DNA of 64,000 nucleotides, from assembly GCA_030272155.1 (NCBI GenBank), contig CP126197.1, positions 3,588,001 through 3,652,000 on the forward strand. Reading direction: 5' to 3'. A model generated the notes under the pieces. The model saw nothing but the letters and a program-made list of their open reading frames with translations, was not told where the DNA came from and made no database searches. Position numbers and translations under genes: made by a program. Below, one piece after another: positions 46,495 to 58,934 of this stretch (positions within the stretch are counted from its first letter, which is position 1; every line of letters starts with the position of its first letter). Source of the DNA: Tetradesmus obliquus. Its lineage: Eukaryota; Chlorophyta; Chlorophyceae; Sphaeropleales; Scenedesmaceae.

Positions 46495-49400
46495 ATGACA
46501 GACGTCGTTGCATCCCCAGTTGCTGGGCTTACATCAGCAGATAGTGCTGGGGAGGAGACAGAGCACTCGCTGCTGTCAGCAACATCAGCAGGCGAGGAGG
46601 GCAGCGATGGTGACACATCAGGACCTGCAGGTGCAGCCGGCAAGCCCACCGACCATGCAGAGGTCATGCCTGCTGTGAAGAAGCAGGTACGCATATAAAA
46701 AACTACAGCAGTGGCAGCCTGTTGTAGCGGTCGTGTACCAGCAGTTCGCTTGTGACGCATATACTGATAGGTCTGCTTGTACATGAGCGTGGCGCATCAT
46801 GCCGACAAGTGTGCTGCAGTGCTGCTGTGTAGTTTTGCCGCTAGCTATGCTGCTAGTACATAATCAGCACATGGAGAAGTGCTTTAAGCGACTGCATGAT
46901 GCACCGGGTTCCACCACATGCGCAGGTTGAGTTCTACTTCAGTGATGCCAACCTGCCCACCGACAAGCACTTGCTGAAGCAGATCCAGAAGGATGCAGAG
47001 GGTTATGGTGAGCAGTCACGCCATCATCAACATCAGGTTTTCGGTCACATTAATCTGCAGCAGCAGGGGTAGCAGTAGTCGCTAGGTTGATCCGATGCAT
47101 GCACAGCACATGCAGCTCTGTTGCGGCCACGGCAGCAGTGCACTCTCAGCGGTTGAGTTGTCTGCACAGAACCGCTAGCATGATCTGTTGTGACAGCAGA
47201 AATGCACTCGCTATCTTGCTGGAGGTCGCTGACCGCTGTATCCGTGTCCTGTGGCACCTATGGTCCTGTCTATCGTGCGCGCCCACAGTGCCCCTGCGCA
47301 TGATCGCCAACTTCAAGCGCGTCAAGGCGCTCACCAAGGAGCTGACTGTCGTCGCAGAGGCGCTGCGCAGCAGCAGCCTGCTCAGCCTAGATGCTGAGGG
47401 CACGCGCGTGCGGCGTGCGGCGCCGCTGCCTGCGTTTGATGTGGGCGACATCACGCGGCGCACAGTGGTGGTGGAGCACCTGCCAGACAAGCCTACCATT
47501 GGTGAGCGCGAGCGCGCTTCGTCAGCTGCTTTTCCTGCTGATTTGAGCTGCACATGCACGTATGGTGCGTCGGTTTGATAAATGGCATTGCGTGGGGCCC
47601 ACGTATGTCTTGATCCTTCTTGTGCTTGCCTCCTCACTCGCTGACTGCAAGCGTGCTGCGCCGCCCTCTGCCTGCTCCTGCCTGGACAACTCATTCTTCC
47701 CGCCCTCAGAGTCGGTGACGCAGCTGCTGGCGCAGTACGGCCGCGTGGTGATGGTGCGCATCTGCTCACGCGGCAACACTAGCAAGCTGCCGGCGTGGCT
47801 CGCCAAGGCGGTGGAGTCCATCAACGTGACCATGGCCCCGGGCGAGTTTGCGCTGGTGGAGTTTGGCAGCGAGGAGGACTGCGTGGCGTGCGTGACAAAG
47901 ACCAAGAACCCTGACAACTGGTGAGCCTTGCTGTACTTGTTGGCAGCCCCGTCAAGCTGTGTGGCCAAGTGTGGCCAATCCATTGTGTGGGAGACAGGGT
48001 GGTTCGTCTCATCGCCTGCTGTGCTCGCTGTTGGTTGTGTCTGAGCTTGTGCTGCTTGTGCATGCTGTGCCGCGACTTCGTGTTTTGTCGCAGGCGCACC
48101 AGCCTGCGTGTGCGCCACCTGCTGACCAACTTCAAGCCCAGCACCAAGGCCAGCAGCAGCAGCAGCGGAGCGAGGCCCAGGTCTAGCCTTGATCACGGCA
48201 GCAGGCACGAGGCAGAGGCTGCCGGGCACCATGGCAAGCCGCACGGCAGGGAGAGGGAGCACAGCGGCACAGGCGACGGCAGGCGCACAACATCGAGCAG
48301 GCGCTCCTCACACGATGGCGCCAAGCGTGCCTCTCATGATGGCTACAGCCAGCAGCAGCAGCACAGGGACGAGCGTGCTGGCAGCAGCGCAGCAGCAGCT
48401 GCAGCAGCTGACCTGCCTGTGCACCTGTCGCCAATCAGGACGCATGCAGCTGATGCCGCAGCGCAGCAGCAGCAGCGCTCCGCAAGCCCGTATGCCAACG
48501 GAGCCGCACGCATGAACGGGGTGGTGTCGCCGTCTCCTGCGCTGTCTCCTGTCAGGACAGGCACATCTGGTGTTGGAGGATCTATCGGCAGCCCTCGCAC
48601 AGTGCCCTCTCCTGCCCCAGCTGCTGTTACTTCATTCATTGACAGCATCCTGTCAGCACCAACAGCCAGCACACCCACACGGGATGCGCGCAGCAGCGCC
48701 GGCGGCGGTGCAGAAGGCCGCTGGGGCGGCGACTGGGGCGCTGGCAGCAGCAGCGGCGGCGCTGGCAGCATGACGCCAGCAGCAGCCGTGGCGGCAGCGC
48801 TTGCAGGAGTCAGCACGCCACCACAGAGCGGCTCGCCGCGGCACTCTGCAACAGGCGGCGGCGCGAGCAGCACTCGTACATCGCAAGCTGGAGGCTTCAG
48901 CGGCGCAGCAGCGCCCAGCACGCCGACGCGGCTGTCTGTTGCAAGCGGCAGCGGCAGCAGCCACACGCCGCTGGCTGTGCAGCAGGGTGCGCTGGCAGCG
49001 CAGCTGGCAGCTGCAGCAGCAGCTGCAGCGCAGGCGGCCATGGCTGGCAGCCCTCGTGCCGCACAACAGGGCAGCGGCGCTGCAAACTGGCGCAGCGCCA
49101 ACACGAGCGCAGCAGGCGCATCCATCAGTGCTCCCACAACGCCACTTGCAGGACTCAGTGCTGGAGATGCAGTGGCAGAGGCATTGGAGTCGTTGGGGCT
49201 GGGCGGCGGCGGCAGCAGCAGCAGCAGGCCTGTCCCGGTGGGCTCTCCAGACCTCAGCAGCTCCCCAAAGCCAGCCCCATGGGTGCCTGCCAGCCGGCTG
49301 CAGCACATGCAGCAGGCAGCAGCGCACGATCACCATCATCATTCACGGGGCGGCAACATGCGCAGCAGCGGCTCTGAGGCGGAGGCTAACAGCAACGCAG

Positions 49401-50608
49401 CAGGCAGCTGGCGGTCGAGCTGGACAGGGCAGGCAGGCTCACCGCTTGGCGGCTCGCACATGCGGCCGCCGAAGCACCGCACGAGCGGCAGCGGCAGCGC
49501 GAGTCAGTCCGGCGGCAAGCAGCGGCGGCGCTCGTGGCACACACATGACGATGAAGTGGAAGCAGCGGCTCCGCGCGGCAGCAGCAGCGGGGCGGCAGTT
49601 GAGGGCAACAACAGTGACGGCGGCGCGGTCAAGGGTCCCGGTGGCAGCAGCAGCAGCAGCAGCAGCGGGCGCCGCAGCAGGCTAGCGCAGCAGCAGGGTG
49701 GTGACGCTCATCACAAATCCAACATTTGTGCCATTAGGGAGGCTAGTGGTGAGCTGGAGGCGCTGGTTGCTGCTGCTGCTGCAGAGGCTGGCAGCAGCAG
49801 CACACAGCAGCGGCGCCGCAGCAGCCACACTGGGCATGATGCTGGCAGCAGCAGCAGGGATGCAGGGGAGGAGCAGGATGATGAGCATGAGGATGGGGAG
49901 CATGATCATGACAGCGAGCATGGCAAGCGGCGGCGGCGCCGGCACAGGGGCAGCGGCAGCAGGCGCGCTAGCTTGGATGAGTCGCACCCGGGTGGCAGCA
50001 GGCGGCAGAGCTTGGACGAGGGCAGCAGGGGCGGCAGCAGGCGGCAGAGCCTTGATGAGTCTGGCGGCAGGTATGGTGGCAGCAGCAGCAGCAGGCCTGG
50101 CAGCAGGGCTGGCGCGCCGTCTCCGCTGGAGGATGCTGCTGCTGCTGGGCAGCATGCGCATGGGCAGCACAGCAGGCCGCATTCTTCGTGCAGCGCTGGG
50201 GGTGGCAAGCCACACAGTCACCATGGCAGCCCGAGTCCTGCAAGCCACATGCCTGGGGAGCGCCGCGGCAGCCACGACGGCTCAGCTGCTGCTGCGAAGG
50301 AAGCTGGCAGCAAGAAGAAGGAGAAGAAGGATTATGCCAGCTGGGCAGCAGCTACGCCTGAGTTCCGTGCGGCGGCTGCAGCAGTGAAGCACAGCGGCGG
50401 CGGCAACGGCAACAGCAGCAGCAGTAGTGCGGCGCTGGGCAGCAGTCCTGCGAGGGCGGGGCTGAGCCCGATGCGGGCGAGTGGGGGTGGTGGAAGTGTG
50501 GCCAGCGGGCATGATGGCGACAGCCATGTGCGCATTGCGCGCATGCCAGACGGCTCGCGTGGATTCGGCATGGGACGTGGCAGGGCGCTGACGCCTCCCC
50601 CGCAGTGA
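46495..50608 (+). CDS. LARP6: La-related protein 6 (LARP6) with long disordered tail
   Basis: Five exons with matching phases: 46495-46686, 46926-47007, 47289-47501, 47710-47920, 48094-50608; 1070 aa from the first in-frame ATG. The La motif (VEFYFSDANLPTDKHLLKQI then GYVPLRMIANFKRVKALT) is split over exons 2-3, followed by an RRM (RRTVVVEHLPDKPTI, SVTQLLAQYGRVVMVRI, GEFALVEFGSEEDCVA) and an RVRHLLTNFKPS linker. The large last exon is an 838-codon low-complexity region rich in Ser, Ala, Gly, His and Arg, with repeats of the type SRRxSLDEG. It ends in MPDGSRGFGMGRGR, the SUZ-C/LSA-like box typical of LARP6. The protein is expected to bind RNA stem-loops or poly(U) and control translation. An exon starting at 46465 (after ACTGCAG) is an alternative N-terminus. 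Plant and animal LARP6 proteins are much shorter, so the tail is unusual. Confidence 0.92.
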
Positions 50609-52896
50609 TGTGACGGGTTGTAACAGCAACAACAGGCAGCTGTGGTAACACAGGCGTGCGGTCGTGGAACTTGGGTGCAGGTGGCACAGGAAGTGTGTGA
50701 GGTTGGTGTTCATGGCAGCGTGTTTTTGACCTGCCGGTGTTCAGTTTGTGTGGTTGCTCAGACGCTGCATGTGCTTTTGGCGGCGCACATTGTGTTATAA
50801 CATTCTGGTGAGATGTCCCAGCATCTCCAGCTGCAGCTTCAGAGCGAGTGAGCAACATCAGCTGCAGCTAGTTTGTGGTGTGGCGAGCAGCCAGTGTATT
50901 GTGAGTAGGCAGAATTGAGGGATGCACCCTCTACAAGCAGGCAAACCGGGTGCAACCTGCTGTGGCTGGTTCCTGCAATGGGGTGTTACGTGAGGCTGTG
51001 ACAGTATGGCTGTGGTGGCCTTCTGCTTCTGCTTGACTGGGCATGCTGCTGTGCCAGATCAGCATCTGCACTTTTTGGCTGACAACGCAAGACTCTGTTG
51101 CTTGAGAACAGCATTCTGGCAGGCTGGTTTCCTTTACAGCTGCTTGTATGTCAGCTGCAATGCAACGTTCAAACACAGCAAAGCCCCTTCCTGTGAGGGG
51201 TTGCACCAGCCGACAGGCTGGCATGATACTTGTTCTCCTATGAACATCAGAACAGGGCTGAGCAGCACGCAGTATACTACACGCACCAGTGGTGTCTGCT
51301 GTGCAAGCACAGCAACCAGTGACAAGGCGCACCAGGACGTCATTGGCAGTACGCATGTGGGTTTTTGGCTCCTGCTAGGCAGATGCAGTGGCCCTGTGTG
51401 CATGTGTGCAAGAGTGCCCTGTGGTTCTGTGCTGTAAACTGGTGGCAGGCGCGCATGGCGTGGCTTGGGGGCTGCACTTCATGTTGCTTGGAGCTGGCGT
51501 CTGGGTACACGGGACAGCACATTTGCGTGTAGCCAGGCGTGCGGCGGTGCCTCTTACAAAAAGTTATGTATTGCGCTGCGTGCTTCGGCACAGCCGTGGC
51601 AAGGAGGTGGTAGCCATGTTTGGCAGTAACATGCTGGTGATGCGTGTCGCCCACAGCAGTTTGGCTTTGCAAGTGCTGGGGTGAAGCTTCAGCGCGCATT
51701 GCATCAAGCAGTGTCGTCCTCATCACGGTGCTGTACCCTGTTTTGTCTTCAGGGCAGCTTTGCTATGGATTATGTGGCTTTGCCTGTGCCAGGTTTTGGC
51801 TGAGGGGCTGTGCAAGGATTGCCTGCTCTCACTGCATCTTGCGTGCTTGTCAGCGCTGACCGTCAGTTTTGGCCCAATTTGACGCAGTCGCGCCGGCAAC
51901 AGCAAGCGACTGGCATGTTGGTGGGCAAGGGTGGTGAATTCTTTTGCGGTGTGGTTTACACGTGGTTCAAGCTGCGGCGCGGCTGTGGCAAGAGAGCAAC
52001 GCATGCACTCGCAGGTGTGCAGGGGTGTGCAGCATGTAGTAAGGGAGTTGACGGTGTGTTGGTGTGTGCGGCTAGCATGGCGTTCATGCTGTTGTGTTCT
52101 AGCTGTGCACGGCGGCATCATTAGTAGTTGACTTGGATGGATCCAGGTGGATCAGTTTTGTGTAGGCCAGCATGCTGCAGGTAGTGCGCACGAGCTGCAT
52201 TACATCTCAACTTTGATGGCTGTTGCACGCATATTCTTTGAGGGTTGTGTTGTGCAAGGCAGGCACGTAAAATTCGTTGTCCCGCAGCACAGGGGTGAGC
52301 TTGCAGCATGCATCATCAGGCACGTTTCAGCAGGAAAGGTCACTCCCTCAGTGCTGGCTTGATCGCACATTATGCGTGGAGGGACATGTAACTGCTCGCT
52401 GCCATGGAGCAGGCGGTTGCTGTGCTTTGTTTGCTGCTGCAGCAGCTGCTGCGGCCGCCACAGTCAACTGCACGCATGCGTGCCAGGAAATCTGACTCTC
52501 TGGCAGTGCCAGAGCATCTTTGACAGTGCTATGACCAGGAGACATCACCAAGGGCGAGCCTTCGGCTCATAACACCTGACGCCAGGGTGCAGGACCTGCA
52601 CTGCAGGTGCACTGACGGCATGTCACCGACCTCTGCACAGCCCTAGCCGGTTCGAACCGCAAATCACGTCACGCACCGGTACCACCAGGACGTGCTCACT
52701 CAACCGACTGCTTGCTTTGCAATATCTGCAACGTGTTGCAGGCTTACTCTAGCAGATCCTCAGCACATCGGGATGAGCTTGAAATCGGCTCGGTAGCATG
52801 ATACAGAGCAGGCGACATCATTGCAGCTCAAGTGACTGAATCCTCTTGCAGTGTTGTTGATTCTGTCCACAGCTCGTCCATCGCAGGCCCGCCAGA
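50609..52896. other. LARP6 3' untranslated region and RING1 promoter
   Basis: About 2.3 kb without a supportable gene. Open frames up to 168 codons exist on both strands but are compositionally like noise. The sequence is rich in TG and poor in CTG runs, consistent with a long 3' untranslated region. A small perfect palindrome with 7-bp arms (ACCTGCA-C-TGCAGGT) lies near 52600. Confidence 0.45.
50619..50623 (+). terminator. Candidate TGTAA poly(A) signal, LARP6
   Basis: TGTAA 11 nt after the stop codon. It is very close, so a more distal signal may be used. Confidence 0.3.
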
Positions 52897-54414
52897 ATGG
52901 CGGGCCAGGAAACAGCAGCTAGAGCAGCACAGGAGACTGACTGGCATGAAGAGGTGGAGAGATGCAGCAAGATGTACAGTATAGACCAGTGGATGCAGCC
53001 TAGGAGGTGGGTGGGAGGCAGAGTTTCGAGGATGCTAGCTGTATGCATCACACAACAATGCTTCAACTGCTGACGGCGGCGGCCGCGGCTGCCTTGGTAC
53101 CTGCAGCATGGTGCAAGTGCAGCTGGCAAAACTCAAAGAAGAGACTCGTTGCCCCATGTGCTTTGGTGAGTGTGTGCTTCTGTGCTAAGAGGAGCACTTA
53201 TGCCTGACTCGTCTGTGGGGCACCACTGGCGGTAATCAGTACCATACCTGCTGTGTGTGCTGCACCTTGCACTTGGCAGCAAGCATTGCTGCTGTGCATG
53301 GTCACGGTGCTGTACAACAGCAGCTATCCATTCAATCCTTCTTGCTGCTGTATGTGCAGTGCCCACTTCATTCATCAGTTCCCTTGTTCCATATGCACCT
53401 GCTGTTCTGCATCCTGCAGGCAAGATCCGCAGCGCCAGGATCTCAATGGTCTGCCTGCACCGCTACTGCGCCAAGTGCATAGAGCAGTACCTGCGCGCCA
53501 AGGTGCCAGGCAGGTGTGTGTTCACAACAGCAGTACACAGCTGTACGTAGCAGTGCAACTGGCTAAACTGATGAACATGTGTAGTACTGCGCCAAGTGCA
53601 TAGAGCAGTACCTGCGCGCCAAGGTGCCAGGCAGGTGTGTGCTCACACCGCAGTACTACTGCTGTGAGCAGTACAACTGACTGAACATGTGGCCGGCAAA
53701 ACGCAGCAGCACTTTGGCACATGGCCTTGCAGGAGAGACAGGGGTAGCTGACAACACTGAATCCCTCAGCAAGTATGGTGCAGTTGGAATGGGCTCAGAC
53801 GGGAAGCATAGCACTTGTGCTGTTGCTGTAGTCGGCCCAAGGTGCGCATCAGCTTGACACAGAGCATCCTGTCAGGTACCGCCCGCCTGATCTGTGATGT
53901 GTTGTCCCTGCTGCCCTTGTTTACTGCTGCAGGCATGGTGATGACAAGGAGTGCCCCGTGTGCAGGGCGCACCTTCACAGCCGCAGAGCAACCAAGCCGG
54001 TGAGAAGTCTGCATCACAGCCGTGTAGCTGTTCACAAGGCATTGCATACACATTGCTGCTGTGGTGGTGCTGCACGAGCAGCATGCATCTGCTTGCTCTG
54101 CCGTACCAGCACCTGCCAGCAAACATGGTCATGACTGCGTGTGCTGCACTTGCTGCAGCACCAGCTGCTGCTGCCCAGCTTGCAATGTAATGCATGCTGC
54201 CTTGCAGCATGTACATGCGCCTGTGCTGCCAGTCGATAGTGTGCTGTGCTTGAGGGTGTGTGTTGGTTTTCTGTTTGACCGGTGTTTGACCAATGTTTGA
54301 CCTGCTGCTTGCAGGACCCCATGTTTGACAAGATCATCAAGGCGCTGTACGGGGATGTTGACCAGTACGATGCAGAGGTGAGAGCAAGCACCGAACTGCC
54401 TGCTGCATGACAAT

Positions 54415-54462
<48 letters not shown>

Positions 54463-55944
54463 AAAAGTTTTTAAACAATAGTTGATGCTGATGGTGGTGC
54501 TGATGGCTGAGCTGCCCCTGCTTTGCCGCTTGCACTAAACATGACAGCAATGCAACAGCCATGCATGCTGCGCGCACATCGCGAGATGTAGGTGGCGTGC
54601 CTGCGCCTCCTGCCAGTGCTGTAGCTGTGTCTGTTGCTGTAGCTGAGGCGCATGTGATCAGCCCAGTCACACACAGTGTTACACACTCGTCCGCAAGTTT
54701 GACTGGCTCAGCCTGTAACAGTCAACAACAAAAGCAACATAGCTGTTATGCTATGTGTTCCCATTCGTGCTGCCTTGCAGGAGGAGGAGCTCATTGCGCA
54801 GGACAACAAGGCGCACGTGGCAGCATGGCAGGCGCAGCTCGCAGACATGAAGGCGCGCCAGGCAGCAGCAATAGCAGCAGCGCGCGCAGCCAGCGGCACG
54901 CTCCCAGGCAGCAGCAGCGGCCTCTCGCCCGCGGCAGCTGGCGCAGCAGCAGCTGCTGCTGACGGTGCGCTGCGGCCTGCGGGCACCTTCCACCATAGCA
55001 GCAGCGGAGCAGCAGCAGGAATTGCTGCTGCTTCTGGTGGCATGGGCAGTCGGAAGCGCAGCTTGACTGACCTGCAGAGGCAGGCCAGCGCGCGCAGCAG
55101 CAAACATCCGAGGCTAGCGCATGATAGTTTAGACGATGGTGATGAGGAAGGAGCTGCGCTGCTGGCTGCATATGTGAGAGCAGAAAGAGCCGCAAGCGGC
55201 GCAGGCAGCAGGGGCGGCAGCGGGCAGCTTGCAGGAAGTGGAAGGCTCCCTTCAAGCAAGCTTGGCAGTCCTGCAGGAATCAAGCGGGAGGCCAGCAGCC
55301 TGGCCATTGCGGCAGCAGCGGCTGGGGCTGATGCTAGCGCAGGCGGGAAGAAAAAGAAGAAGCCCAGCGCGCGGCAGGTTGCTGCGCAGCTGCTGGGCGT
55401 TGCTGCGCGCGCTGCTGCTGCTGCGCCGCGGCAAGCTGCCTGCTGCTTGATACACCTGCTGCCTGCAAACAGGCAGCCAGGCAGCAGCAGCGCAGCGGCA
55501 GGAAGTGCAGCAACAGCAGCAGCAGGAGTGCCGGCGAGCAGGGAGGGTAGAGGCCGGAAGCAACCGAGTCAGCAGGCTCAGCTAGCGGCTCTGCGGCTGC
55601 AGCAGCAGTGGCAGGAAGGCGGTCAAAGGTACTCCGCGCCTGACGTTGACCAGCCGTACCTAACGTGCCCGATGGGTTTGACCGTGGGCTGCTTGAAGCA
55701 GCTGCTGATGCAGCAGCTGCGGCAGCAAGGGGCTGCAGAGTGGAGTGGGCAGCAGCTAGGGGATGTGCAGCTGCTGCTGGTGCAGCCTGCAGGGGCAGGG
55801 GCAGAAGCAGCGGCAGCGGCTGAAGCAGCAGCAGCGGCGGCGGCGGGCGTGCTGTCTGATGCGTTGACTGTGGCGCAGCTGTATGAGCGCTGGTGGGGGG
55901 TGGGGCCTGAGCTGCAGGTGCAGTACAGACTGCTGCTGAGCTAG
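52897..55944 (+). CDS. RING1: RING1-type E3 ubiquitin ligase (Polycomb repressive complex 1)
   Basis: Six exons with matching phases: 52897-53006, 53107-53165, 53420-53513, 53933-53999, 54315-54377, 54781-55944; 518 aa. The RING domain (about residues 48-95) is assembled from exons 2-4: EETRCPMCFGKIRSARISMV, CLHRYCAKCIEQYL and KECPVCRAHLHSRR, giving C-x2-C, C-x-H-x2-C-x2-C and C-x2-C. DPMFDKIIKALYGDVDQYDA right after the RING is typical of RING1/RING2 rather than of other RING proteins. The centre is Ala/Gly/Ser-rich with basic patches. The C-terminus (TCPMGLTVGCLKQLLMQQL ... LSDALTVAQLYERWWG) matches a ubiquitin-like RAWUL domain. The expected activity is histone H2A monoubiquitination in the nucleus. 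A perfect 57-nt copy of the exon 3 end sits in intron 3. Confidence 0.93.
53585..53641 (+). repeat. Perfect 57-nt copy of RING1 exon 3 end
   Basis: Positions 53464-53520 and 53585-53641 are identical (offset 121 bp). The block encodes YCAKCIEQYLRAKVPG and carries the AG|GTGTGT donor. The following intronic bases also match in part. Only the first copy is linked to the upstream RING half. Confidence 0.9.
54427..54461 (+). repeat. (GAT)n microsatellite
   Basis: About twelve GAT units in RING1 intron 5, directly after a short (GCT)n run. Confidence 0.85.
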
Positions 55945-56109
55945 CACGTACACGCTGCTGCTGAACCAGCAGTAGCTGGCTAGCTGGGACATGCTGCTGT
56001 TCAGCTACCCTAGCTGAGCTAGTACAGGCCCTGTACCTGTACCAGGTGTTGGGCTTTTAGCAGCGCTGCTGAGCTAGCGGCCTCTGGTCTGGTGGTTGCT
56101 CAGCGTACG

Positions 56110-56129
56110 AACGCACCTTTTGGTGCGTT
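56110..56129 (+). terminator. 8-bp hairpin downstream of RING1
   Basis: AACGCACC-TTTT-GGTGCGTT is a perfect 8-bp stem with a 4-nt loop followed by T residues, 166 nt past the RING1 stop. It looks like an RNA 3'-end structure but does not match the histone stem-loop consensus. Function is inference. Confidence 0.35.
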
Positions 56130-56237
56130 TTGTTGGGCTAGTATGTGCAGGCATTTGGGGCAGGCCACTTGACTGACAGTACTGTCACTAGTGTGCTGTA
56201 TTCAGCAGCAGTGTGCGTGTGCTGATAACCCCCCCGA

Positions 56238-56242
56238 TGTAA
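56238..56242 (+). terminator. Candidate TGTAA poly(A) signal, RING1
   Basis: TGTAA 294 nt after the stop. Confidence 0.35.
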
Positions 56243-56542
56243 CAGACACTTGAAACAACAGCTAGCACAGTGTTACAGCTGGCAGCATCTGCTGCGCCCT
56301 TTGTCACGACACCCTGCAACACCTGGCAGGCATGCCGACAGCCCCAAGATCATTACGGTAGCAGCACACCAGTTAACACAGTGTCACAGCCTGCAGTGCT
56401 TGCTTGGACACAGTCCACAACAGTGGCAACACAACAGAGATCTCTGCCTAGACAATGCAACAGCTACAACCATTTGCAGCTGGCGTCACTAGCGCAGCTG
56501 CATAGCGTGACAGCCGTACTGCATGCCAGCGCATCCGATGAG

Positions 56543-57252
56543 TCATGCGCCTGCTGGCCCGCTGCTGCCTTCCCTTGCTGTGGGGTGCTGCTTGCCCTTG
56601 AGCGTGCCAAAGATGGGCCCACCCGCATGCTTCTTGGCACGAGGCTTGTGTACGATCCTGATCGCCATATCATCCTCATCTACAGGCTCGCCATCTTCAT
56701 CATCTGCTGCTGCTGCTGCACGTGCTGCTGCTGCTGCGGCGGTGATTGATGGGGCCTCAGGCGACCCGTGTTCAAGCTGCTGCTGCTGCTGCTGCTGCTG
56801 TGCCAGCTGGCCACTGCCAGCCGCCGCCAGCCCTCCCCTCTGCTGCTGCTGCTGCTGCTGCTGCCCTCTCAGCCTGCCAGCCACCGCCTGCTGCGCCTCT
56901 GCAGCATCTTGCGCCTGCAGCAGCTGCCGCAGCCAGCCATTCCAGTCCTGCTGCAGCCTCCGATGCCCGCTGGCAACACGATGCAGCATCCGCTCATGGC
57001 TGCTGAGTTGCTTTGGCTTGCCTTTCTTCGTTGGTGTTATGCTCGGCCTGCTGATGCCGCCATTGCTGCCGCCTGCTGCTGCTGCTGCTGCTGGTAGTGG
57101 TGCTAAAATATCCAAGCTGAAGGGTAGCTGCGATCCTGCTGCTGCTGCTGCTGCTGCAGCTGCATCCAACCTGCTGGCAGAAGCAGGAGTGGCGCCTCCC
57201 GGTGAAAGAGACGCTAACATCTCACCAACGCGCTGCCGCTTGCTGGCTGGCT

Positions 57253-57292
<40 letters not shown>

Positions 57293-58889
57293 CCTGTCGA
57301 GGATGCTGCCAGGGGTGTAGTCATGGCCAGGCTGTGCAGCCATGCTGTCGATGGCATCGCAGTAGCTATCATGCACGCGCTGCGCATGGCTGGCTAGCTC
57401 CTGCAGCTTTGTCTGCAGCAGCGAGGCGGCCTGCTGCAGGGAGCTGTTTTGCTGAGTCAGCACATCTAGGACACCTGGCGCAGCGGCAGAGCAAGTGGGG
57501 GTTGCAACAGCAGCAGCAGCAGCCGCAGCAGCAGCAGAAGGAGAGAGAGTAGGAGCAGGTGGTTTGGTCACGCCTTGTGAATGGTGGTGCTCCGCAAGCC
57601 TACGCCGTGCATTTACAAGGCCCTTGTGTGCCCAGTGAGTGCCTGCCACGCCAGCAAAGCTGGCAGGACAGGTTCAAACGCCTGTTAAAGGCTGCTGCAC
57701 TGCTGGCAGCAGTATCCCAAGCATGTTGCTGCATTGCATGCGCCTGAGAGCTGCTTTGCACTCACGTGCATTGGCAGCGTTGAAGGCGGCACCCTGCTGC
57801 ACTTCCATCTCACCAAACGGCGGCAACCTGCATCAACAGCAGGTGCCAGGCCAGCAGCAGCAGCAGCAGCCATCATCACGGTAATCTTTCCAAGCTGTTA
57901 CCGCTTGCAGGCCACAGCCATAGATAAGGAAACCTCTACAGCACATCATGTTGCAGTACTGCTGCTGCTGATTGGACAAAGTATGGGGATGTGGCTGACA
58001 GTAGAGCAGCGAGCAACAAGAAGACTGAGCAATATGACACAACAATGAACGGGGAGATGAGTTCACCTGAAGATTGCAGGCACGAAATCTTGCCTATCGT
58101 ACTGCAATTGGATGTGCAGGCAACTGGCAGCGGCAGCACCTGCGGATGTAGGGAACAGGAAACACATCACCTATATTTGTGACACCGCTTACTCAAAGCT
58201 GTGTCGGTTATACATCAACTGATGCAGGAGGTGATAATGAAGCGAGCAGGACAGCCCCATGTTTAAGCTGCTGGCGCTTCAAAGCACATAGTTGCTGCTT
58301 TGGTGTTGACGCACATGCCAGCAATGGCTTAGTACTGTTCCTGCAACGCTGCTGCATGCCATTGTGCGCCGCCAAACAAGCACAAGGCCTGCCCTGCGCT
58401 GCCCAAAGCATTTGCCAGCTACTCAAGCCCTGTGGGCTGTGTATCACTGGAAAGATTGCTGCTGCTGCTGCTGCTGCAGTGGCAGTGGTGTCCTGGCGGT
58501 GCTGCCCACCTGACCAGGCCAGGCGTATGTTGCCAGGGCTGGCAGACGCTGCCAGTGCACTGTCAAGCTGCTGCCCAAGGTCCGTGAGATCCTGAGGCAT
58601 ACAGGTAGTTGTTATTTGTTTAAAAGATGAAGTACATGCATGACAGGTCAGCAGCATGCACCCCTGGGATCCAGTGCAAGGCAGCACCATCAAAACGCAA
58701 GCAACAGCCCAGCTTCCAGCAACTGGCAGATGCAGCTACAGCAGTGACGGCTGAAGAGGGACGTACATGCATGCACGGATGGCGTGCGGCATAATTGCTT
58801 GATGTGCATCTGCTACTGCAACGAGCATTTCATGTTCAGCTCACTGCTGCTGCTACCGCTGCTGCCGCCGCTGCTGCTGCTGCTGCCGC

Positions 58890-58934
<45 letters not shown>

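Larger units (their letters stand above)
55945..56542. other. Convergent 3' ends of RING1 and the Ala/Gln-rich gene
   Basis: About 600 bp between convergent stops. It contains several short inverted repeats (GTACAG-GCC-CTGTAC near 56020 and the hairpin at 56110-56129) and a TGTAA at 56238. No gene seen. Confidence 0.5.

Noticed and set aside
48343..50275. Long antisense open frames (up to 321 codons) under the LARP6 tail
   Set aside because: The GC-rich GCN/GGC repeats of the LARP6 last exon leave several frames open. The sense frame has the La motif, RRM and terminal box, while the antisense frames are homopolymeric.
56110..56129. Histone-type 3' stem-loop or bacterial intrinsic terminator
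   Set aside because: The stem has 8 bp with a TTTT loop, not the conserved histone stem-loop sequence, and the gene upstream is RING1 in a eukaryotic genome. I keep it only as a hairpin.
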